Below, in pieces: positions 20,674 through 25,288 of a stretch of 25,288 nucleotides of DNA (positions are counted from its first letter, which is position 1; each line of letters opens with the position of its first letter). The stretch spans positions 1 through 25,288 of the forward strand of contig DASYQD010000048.1 in NCBI GenBank assembly GCA_036005845.1, given 5' to 3'. The position numbers and the translations under genes are program-made. The notes under the pieces are model-generated. The model was not told the origin of the DNA and searched no databases. It saw nothing but the letters and a program-made list of their open reading frames with translations. Source of the stretch: DASYQD01 sp036005845. Its GTDB lineage: Bacteria; Acidobacteriota; Thermoanaerobaculia; Multivoradales; JAIOJS01.

Positions 20674-20697
20674 TTCTGGAGGTCTTTCTGGAGGTCT
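20674..20697 (-). repeat. Perfect 12-bp tandem repeat in the secA leader
   Basis: TTCTGGAGGTCT occurs twice in tandem (20674-20685, 20686-20697), which reads AGACCTCCAGAA twice on the secA strand, 32-55 bases before the secA ATG. A partial third copy (CTTTCTGGGG, 20651-20660) lies nearer the start. CCTCC here could pair with the anti-SD-like purines elsewhere in the leader. Confidence 0.7.
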
Positions 20698-20773
20698 CAG
20701 GTGCGCCGCGCGGCGACGGGTGCGCGCGAGCGGAGGGCGTGCCGGAACGCCGGGACTCTACCAGAGGGGAAAC

Positions 20774-20790
20774 CGGCCGCCGGAGGGCCG
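20774..20790 (-). terminator. Weak hairpin downstream of the M23 gene
   Basis: CGGCC (20774-20778) and GGCCG (20786-20790) form a 5-bp stem, followed on the minus strand by GTTTCCCC. It lies about 30-45 bases past the M23 stop. A second GC palindrome, GGCGGCGCCGCC (20808-20819), abuts the stop codon. Either might attenuate read-through into secA; support is weak. Confidence 0.25.
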
Positions 20791-20818
20791 AAATTCCGCG
20801 TTGGAGCGGCGGCGCCGC

Positions 20819-21700
20819 CTACAACGGTCTGTCGAGGATGTAGCCGAGCGGGTTGACCGCCTGCCCATCCTTCACCACCTCGTAGTGGAGGTGGTAGCCC
20901 GTCGAGTGGCCGGTGTTGCCGACGTAGCCGAGGACGTCGCCGCGGTGCACGCGCTGGCCGGGCTGCACGGCCGTCGCCGAGAGGTGGCCGTAGCGGGTGG
21001 CGAGGCCGAAGCCGTGCGACACCATCACCGCGTTGCCCAGGTCGCCGTGCGGGCCGGCAAGGACCACGATGCCGTCGGCGGTGGCATGCACGGCGCGGCC
21101 CGGCGGGGCGGCGATGTCGAGGCCGGCGTGGAAAGCGGCGCGGCCGTTGACCGGGTCGCGGCGGACGCCGAAGCCGCTGGTGAACAGGCCGCCGGTGGGC
21201 GTCACCGTCGGCATCGCCGAGAGCCAGCGGTAGCGCGACGCCAGGTTGCCGGCGACGCGGTCGAGGTCGTGCGAGAGGCCCTGCAGTCGCTGCTCGATCG
21301 TGCGCATCCGCGCCGGGTCGGCGACGTCGCCGGCCGTCACGTCGAGCGTCGGTCCGCCGATGCCGGCGTCGCTGCCGTTGTCGAGCTCCTCGATGCCGGC
21401 GACGATGGCGAGCTTGCGGGTGCGCTCCTCGTAAGTGGAGAGCTGGCCCTGCAGCTGACGGATGTTCTGCTCGAAGGACTGGTTGACGTGACGGAGCTCG
21501 TTGTTCTCGTGGCGGAGGCGGGCCACCTGGGTGTCGTCGACCGGGGCGGCGAGGTAGAGCCAGCCGAGGACGGTCGCGGCCGCGAGGAGGAGGCCGAGGG
21601 TGGTGAAGCCCGCCCAGAGCAGGCGGTTCGAGACGGAGAACTTGCGGAACTTGGCGCGCGTGTGCGGAACGAGGATGATTGTGTAACGCTTCCCGTCCAT
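20819..21700 (-). CDS. M23 family metallopeptidase (LytM/peptidoglycan hydrolase)
   Basis: A 293-residue bitopic protein: a basic N-terminal tail (1-26), one membrane helix (about 27-50), a coiled coil (about 57-100), a linker, and a C-terminal LytM domain. The zinc and catalytic residues are all present: His191 and Asp195 (FHAGLDIAAP), His239 (RYGHLS) and His272 (YHLHYEV). It should sit in the inner membrane with its catalytic domain in the periplasm and cut peptidoglycan crosslinks, or activate amidases if inactive; the intact ligands favour the former. The frame is open upstream to 21856, but GGAG spaced seven bases before the ATG at 21700 and the family-typical 'KRYTIILVPHTRAKFRKFSVS' N-terminus fix the start. 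It lies upstream of secA and shares its strand. Confidence 0.92.
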   Translation of the reverse strand: MDGKRYTIILVPHTRAKFRKFSVSNRLLWAGFTTLGLLLAAATVLGWLYLAAPVDDTQVARLRHENNELRHVNQSFEQNIRQLQGQLSTYEERTRKLAIVAGIEELDNGSDAGIGGPTLDVTAGDVADPARMRTIEQRLQGLSHDLDRVAGNLASRYRWLSAMPTVTPTGGLFTSGFGVRRDPVNGRAAFHAGLDIAAPPGRAVHATADGIVVLAGPHGDLGNAVMVSHGFGLATRYGHLSATAVQPGQRVHRGDVLGYVGNTGHSTGYHLHYEVVKDGQAVNPLGYILDRPL

Positions 21701-21759
21701 CGAGAGCTCCGAGCGAGAAGGTTGGCGACGCGCCCGAACGGGCTGTGGGGAACCGGCGT

Positions 21760-21787
21760 AGTCTATGGATCGAAACCGCGAAGTCAA
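21760..21787 (-). promoter_or_regulatory. Predicted sigma-70-type promoter for the M23 gene (and perhaps secA)
   Basis: On the minus strand TTGACT (21782-21787) and TAGACT (21760-21765) are separated by 16 bp. The -35 box matches five of six consensus bases and the -10 box four of six. It lies about 60 bases upstream of the M23 ATG, in an AT-richer spacer between divergent genes. Confidence 0.5.
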
Positions 21788-21858
21788 GCGCTTGGATTCA
21801 CAGCGCAGCGATATGTCATAGGACCATCCAGAGGGTTCGAAAAGGGAGGAGACCATCC

Positions 21859-23013
21859 ATGCAGAGTCGTGTCCGCAGCCTCGCCGCCTCGTGCCTCGTC
21901 CTCGGCTTCCTGCTCGCGTTGATGCCGGCCTTCGCCTCCGATCACGCCGACCCGGTGACGCTGACGGACCCGGAGACCAACCTCACCGACCTCTTCTTCT
22001 TCCCCGACGGGGACAACTACGTGCTGATCTTCGACGTGCGGCGCAACCTCACCGATGCGCCGCCGTACGACCTCAAGGACGACTCGTTCACCGTCAACAT
22101 CGACCTCCACAGCCAGGTCACCTACGACAACGCCGCCGACAAGGCGCGCTTCGGCGGCACGATCGTGCGGCCCGGCGAGGTCGGCGCCGACGCCACCGTC
22201 CACGTTCGCCTCAACGACGACGGCTCGTTGAAGGAGGCGAAGATCGCCGGGCTCGCCGGCCAGGACGCCATCCGCATCTGGAGCGGCGTGCGCGACGACC
22301 CGTTCATCTTCCCGCCGTTCTTCAAGAAGAACACCATCGCCACGGTGATGAGCATCCCGAAATCGTCGTTCCCGCCCGGCCAGCAGGACTTCCTGCTCTG
22401 GGCGACGACCGCAGGCAAGGGCAAGCAGGTCGACCACGTCGGCCGCTCGATCCGCACCCAGCTGCCGCGCTACGCCGCGCTGCTCGGTGCGCGGGACGTC
22501 AACCAGCTGGCGCCGAAGGACCAGGTGCCCGCCATCGACGAGATCGCCAAGGGCCGCGAGAAGGTCACCAACATCATCAACCGCTACAAGCAACTGGCGC
22601 CCGTCCTGCCGGTGTGGCAGACGACGCTAGAGATGCGCGCCTTCGACCTGATGACGCCCGACGTCATGGTGTTTACGACGCGCTTCCCGCCCGGCTATCC
22701 GAACGGGCGCCTGCTCACCGACGACGTCGTGTCGTTGACCTGCAAGGTGGGCGACTGCCTGCTGGTCGAGCTCGCGCAGCGCACCGGCATCTGGCCGCAG
22801 CCGACGATGAACGACAAGCCGTTCAGTCCCACCTTCCCGTATCTCGCCGACCCGTGGCCGTCCTCGCCCGAGCCGGCGCCGACGGCGAAGAGCATCTGGC
22901 CGCTCGTCATCGGCATCGTGCTGCTGCTGCTCCTCATCTTCACCGTGATCCCGTTCTGGATCGGCTACCGGTGGGGGTGGAAGCGCTGCCGCCGCGCCGA
23001 GGCCGCGGCTTGA
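21859..23013 (+). CDS. DUF4331-like secreted/membrane-anchored protein
   Basis: A 384-residue exported protein. Signal peptide at residues 1 to about 26 (ends MPAFA), then the N-terminal signature 'SDHADPVTLTDPETNLTDLFFFPDG' that corresponds to the DUF4331 'SxHxxxP ... D.TDLY.F' motif, and a long beta-rich body. The C-terminus has a Pro-rich spacer, one membrane helix (about residues 345-370, 'PLVIGIVLLLLLIFTVIPFW') and a short Arg/Lys-rich tail, so the protein is probably anchored in the inner membrane with the body outside. DUF4331 has no established biochemical function. GGGAGGAG (21844-21851) is a strong ribosome binding site at the right distance from ATG 21859. The stop codon overlaps the TTG start of the DUF4198 gene, so the two are probably translationally coupled. 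Confidence 0.85.
   Translation: MQSRVRSLAASCLVLGFLLALMPAFASDHADPVTLTDPETNLTDLFFFPDGDNYVLIFDVRRNLTDAPPYDLKDDSFTVNIDLHSQVTYDNAADKARFGGTIVRPGEVGADATVHVRLNDDGSLKEAKIAGLAGQDAIRIWSGVRDDPFIFPPFFKKNTIATVMSIPKSSFPPGQQDFLLWATTAGKGKQVDHVGRSIRTQLPRYAALLGARDVNQLAPKDQVPAIDEIAKGREKVTNIINRYKQLAPVLPVWQTTLEMRAFDLMTPDVMVFTTRFPPGYPNGRLLTDDVVSLTCKVGDCLLVELAQRTGIWPQPTMNDKPFSPTFPYLADPWPSSPEPAPTAKSIWPLVIGIVLLLLLIFTVIPFWIGYRWGWKRCRRAEAAA
22998..23013 (+). promoter_or_regulatory. RBS and TTGA overlap joining two genes
   Basis: CGAGG (22998-23002) lies seven bases before TTG at 23010-23012. That TTG overlaps the TGA stop (23011-23013) of the DUF4331 gene in the four bases TTGA. A signal peptide follows at once, which supports this start over later ones. 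Confidence 0.65.
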
Positions 23014-23813
23014 GGCGGGCCGCGCTCGCCGCCGGGCTGCTGCTCCTCGGGCTGCCCGGCGGCGCGGCGCGCGCGCACGACTTCTGGATCGAGCCCTCGA
23101 CCTTCCGGCCGTCGCCCGGCACGTCGGTGGCGGTGGTGCTGCGAGTGGGCGAGCAGTTCCTCGGCGATCCGGTGCAGCGCTCCGGCTCGGCCATCGAGCG
23201 CTTCGTCGTGCGGCAGGACGGCGGCGAGACCGAGATCGGCGGCGTCGAGGGCGGCGATCCCGCCGGCTGGTTCCGGGCGACCGGCGGCGGCGCGGTGATC
23301 GCCTACGAGAGCAAGCCGACGGCGATCGAGCTGCCGGCGGCGCGGTTCGAGACGTACCTACGCCGGTACGGGTTGGAGTCGATCATCGCCGCGCGCGCCA
23401 GGAGCGGCGACAGCAAGGAGCCGGGCCGCGAGCAGTTCTCGCGGCAGGCGAAGGCGATCCTCGCCGGCCCGCGGCCGGCGGCGGCGGCGAGCCGGCCGGT
23501 GGGCTTGCGGTACGAGATCATGCCGGTGGGCGATCCCAGCTTCTCGGCCGGCATCTTTCACGGGCGGCTGCTCTATGAAGGCGAGCCCGTCGCCGGCGCG
23601 CTGGTCCAGGCGCTCTTGAGCGGCGATCCGCGCCTGCGCCTCAAGACGCGCAGCGACGCCGCGGGCGCCTTCGTCTTCACGCTGCCGCGCGCGGGTGTGT
23701 GGCTCGTCGAGTCGGTCCTGATGGTCGAGGCGCCGTTCTTCTCGCACGCCGACTGGGAGAGCCTCTGGGCTTCGCTCACCTTCGAGAACGGGCGGCAATC
23801 CGGCCGTCCCTGA
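23010..23813 (+). CDS. DUF4198 domain periplasmic protein
   Basis: A 267-residue exported protein starting at TTG. The signal peptide ('AALAAGLLLLGLPGGAARA') ends in Ala-Arg-Ala, and predicted cleavage leaves His23 as the first mature residue in HDFWIEPSTFRP, the usual DUF4198 N-terminus. The family (COG5266) is associated with nickel/cobalt uptake systems in many bacteria, and an N-terminal His suggests a metal site in the periplasm. No Nik/Cbi transporter genes are visible, so a metal role here is inference. The C-terminal part ('HGRLLYEGEPVAGALVQALLSGD', 'TRSDAAGAFVFTLPRAGVWLVESVLM') is the carboxypeptidase-regulatory-like beta sandwich typical of the family. It overlaps the upstream DUF4331 gene by four bases. 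Confidence 0.82.
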   Translation: MRRAALAAGLLLLGLPGGAARAHDFWIEPSTFRPSPGTSVAVVLRVGEQFLGDPVQRSGSAIERFVVRQDGGETEIGGVEGGDPAGWFRATGGGAVIAYESKPTAIELPAARFETYLRRYGLESIIAARARSGDSKEPGREQFSRQAKAILAGPRPAAAASRPVGLRYEIMPVGDPSFSAGIFHGRLLYEGEPVAGALVQALLSGDPRLRLKTRSDAAGAFVFTLPRAGVWLVESVLMVEAPFFSHADWESLWASLTFENGRQSGRP

Positions 23814-23876
23814 TATCGTTCACTGCATCGTCGTGGTAGGGGTTCGAAAAGGTTTAGGGAGCAAAAGGGGGATCTC

Positions 23877-24599
23877 GTGAGGAACCGCGTCGCCATCGCC
23901 TCGACACTTGCCTTCGCACTCTTCTTCGCCTGGCGCCCGGCGGGCGCGGCGAATACGGTGACCATCGACGCCAACTTCTCCGACTGGGCCGACGAGTACT
24001 GCAAGGCCGACCCCGGCGCCTGCGACGACTTCCCGAACCAGCAGGACACCAAGGGCGCCTGCATCGCCAGCAACTACACCGCGACAATGCCGAGCCCGGC
24101 GACGATCGCTTACCTCCGCTTCGACTTCGATGAGCAGGGCCTCAGCGGCGGCAACACCGCCGACGCCTGCTGGCTGGTCGACACCGACGGCGACGGCAAC
24201 AGCAACGCCGCGCTGTGCATGGAGCTGACCGGCAACCCGTTCTCGACGATGACGACGCCGTTCTACACCTGCAACGACACGGCGGTGTCCTGCGGCAGCG
24301 CGACGTTGGCGGTGCCGGGCAGCTTGAGCTGCGCCTTCACCAACGCGTTGCCGGCGGCGCAGCAGCTCGAGTGCAGCGCCGGCGACGCAGGAGACGCCGC
24401 CGTCGAGTGCGCGATCTCGACGGCCGATCTCAGCGTGACGCTCGGCAACAACGTCACCCTGCTGCGCGGTTGCACGTTCGGCAGCCCGCAGCCCAACTCG
24501 GCCGACCACGACTGCGCCACCGAGGGCGGTCCGTTCGTCATCGACCCCGACAACGGCTCGAACACGCCGGTCGAGCTGATCGACTTCTCGGTGAACTGA
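23877..24599 (+). CDS. Cysteine-rich secreted protein, unknown function
   Basis: A 240-residue exported protein starting at GTG 23877, with AGGGGG (23866-23871) five bases upstream. Signal peptide at residues 1 to about 25 (RPAGAA). The mature part begins 'NTVTIDANFSDWADEY', similar to the entry strand of secreted beta-sandwich proteins, and carries an Asp-rich loop 'DTDGDGNSNA' (102-111) of calcium-binding type. It has twelve cysteines in the mature chain, enough for six disulfides, often in short-range pairs. There is no membrane anchor or lipobox. I do not recognise the family. It lies 63 bp downstream of the DUF4198 gene on the same strand and could be read from the same transcript, though it shares a 13-base leader motif with the DUF4331 gene and may have its own signal. 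Confidence 0.75.
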   Translation: MRNRVAIASTLAFALFFAWRPAGAANTVTIDANFSDWADEYCKADPGACDDFPNQQDTKGACIASNYTATMPSPATIAYLRFDFDEQGLSGGNTADACWLVDTDGDGNSNAALCMELTGNPFSTMTTPFYTCNDTAVSCGSATLAVPGSLSCAFTNALPAAQQLECSAGDAGDAAVECAISTADLSVTLGNNVTLLRGCTFGSPQPNSADHDCATEGGPFVIDPDNGSNTPVELIDFSVN

Positions 24600-24614
24600 A
24601 TCTTTTCGTTTCGC

Positions 24615-25016
24615 TTACGACGCTCGCGCCGCGGCGCGAGGATCGGCGAGCGGCGAGGTCGGTTGCTGGGCGGGCGGCCGGTCGAGGCAGCGGTACTGCA
24701 GCGCCTCGGCGACGTGGGCGGTGTGGATGCGGTCGTGGCCGCCGAGATCGGCGATGGTGCGCGCCACCTTGAGCAGGCGCGCCAGCGCGCGGGCCGAGAG
24801 TCCCAGCCGCTCGAAGGCGGCATCGGCGAGGCGCTGGCTGTTCTCGTCGAGCGCGCACCACCGCCGCAGGTCGCGGGCATCCATGGCGGCGTTGACCGGC
24901 CCGCGTGGCCGCCGCGCGGCGCCGTCGGGAAGCGCGCTTCGCCAGCCGCCCGCTGCCGCACGAGGTCCCGAGCCTCGACTTCCTGGCGGCCATCCGCTTT
25001 GCTTGGCTACGACCAC
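24615..25016 (-). pseudogene. 5'-truncated remnant of a YifB/ComM-type Mg-chelatase-like AAA ATPase
   Basis: The minus-strand frame ends with a segment that clearly matches the C-terminus of YifB/ComM proteins: 'GPVNAAMDARDLRRWCALDE', then 'AAFERLGLSARALARLLKVA', 'RTIADLGGHDRIHTAHVAEA' and 'LQYRCLD'. Only about 100 of some 500 residues remain; Walker A and B motifs are absent. The residues encoded before about 24930 on this strand ('MVVAKQSGWPPG...') do not match the family, whereas the neighbouring frame encodes 'EARDLVRQRAAGEARF', which would fit, so a one-base frameshift near 24928 (CTTCCC) is likely. That frame meets a stop at about 25009. Beyond about 25000 there is no ComM sequence. ComM is a helicase for recombination during transformation; this copy cannot work. 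Confidence 0.75.
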
Positions 25017-25103
25017 GGGTCCGGCCTAAGTCGGACGCTATAGACCTCCAGCGGATGACGTTCTACGGGCTCTCCGCTGCAGCGCAGATTTCGAAGCTGG
25101 ATG

Positions 25104-25288
25104 CTACGGAAAGCTTCCGCTCCATTCGGAGAGGTCGCCCGTTTCGAAATCGATCCACGGCATTGGCAGTCTGAAGTCGAACGGAGCCGAGGATGGGTCG
25201 AGCTTGATGACCGGCCTCGGGTTGGCCCCGAAGTTCGTCACGGTGTAATGGACAATGAGCCCACCCACGGGGCTTGTGTTCGGGGCCT
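25104..25288 (-). CDS. C-terminal end of a secreted-type protein, 5' partial
   Basis: Reading the minus strand from the window edge gives 60 codons without a stop, then TAG (25104-25106). The peptide starts 'APNTSPVGGLIVHYTVTNFG', continues 'ANPRPVIKLDPSSAPFDFRL' and ends with 'WIDFETGDLSEWSGSFP'. The D-F-E-T/S-G-D-L-S-E/Q-W-S motif is common in secreted carbohydrate-binding or choice-of-anchor proteins, and 'HYTVTNFG' looks like a beta strand of an Ig-like or CARDB-type domain. Most of the protein lies beyond the window. The DNA is visibly lower in GC than the rest. Because the motif ends at the stop, the frame could also be truncated relative to its relatives. Confidence 0.55.
   Translation of the reverse strand, partial: APNTSPVGGLIVHYTVTNFGANPRPVIKLDPSSAPFDFRLPMPWIDFETGDLSEWSGSFP

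Noticed and set aside
21833..21845. TTCGAAAA resembles the T-loop of a tRNA
   Set aside because: No acceptor or anticodon arms can be paired around it, and the same holds for the copy at 23840.

Overview
This is GC-rich (by eye near 70%) bacterial chromosomal DNA with dense gene packing and no tRNA, rRNA, CRISPR array or intact mobile element that I can see. The gene mix (an orphan duplicated MacB/FtsX-type permease of the 'ADOP' type, a sigma-like regulator of unusual build, a secreted subtilase with PKD domains, DUF2142, Uma2, SEC-C-tailed SecA) suggests a Gram-negative soil or sediment lineage of the deltaproteobacterial/Binatota or Acidobacteria kind. That assignment is inference; no marker here fixes the taxon.

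Layout. 1-767 is the 3' part of an M24 aminopeptidase, facing a DUF2142 membrane protein (769-2166, minus). 2283-5298 is a two-gene unit: a HerA/DUF87-like P-loop ATPase with a coiled-coil tail and a small membrane protein. 5305-6285 (minus) is a sigma-70-like regulator, divergent from a large secreted subtilisin-like protease (6471-9908) that carries a DUF5648-like region, a calcium-loop segment and five PKD domains. A repeat-rich hairpin closes this gene and the convergent cysteine dioxygenase (9985-10575, minus), which lies behind guaB (10617-12107, minus). Across a 354-bp divergent spacer is an orphan ABC-type permease (12462-14981). Next come an unknown membrane protein and a Uma2 protein (both minus), divergent from a secreted protein built from a duplicated helical-repeat plus TonB_C unit (16435-17928).

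The right half holds an envelope block: secA (17937-20642) and an upstream M23 peptidase (20819-21700), both minus, with a good sigma-70-like promoter before the M23 gene. On the plus strand follow a DUF4331 protein, a DUF4198 protein coupled to it through a TTGA overlap, and a cysteine-rich secreted protein (21859-24599). The last 700 bp look rearranged: a 5'-truncated, probably frameshifted remnant of a YifB/ComM-type ATPase (24615-25016) abuts lower-GC sequence carrying the C-terminal end of an unrelated secreted-type protein that runs off the window (25104-25288, minus).

I see no fully convincing new defence or biosynthetic system. The best candidates for something undescribed are the HerA-like ATPase/membrane protein pair, the DUF4331-DUF4198-Cys-rich envelope cluster, and the duplicated TonB_C protein. 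Several real starts (TTG at 16435, TTG at 23010, GTG at 23877) are set by good Shine-Dalgarno spacing.
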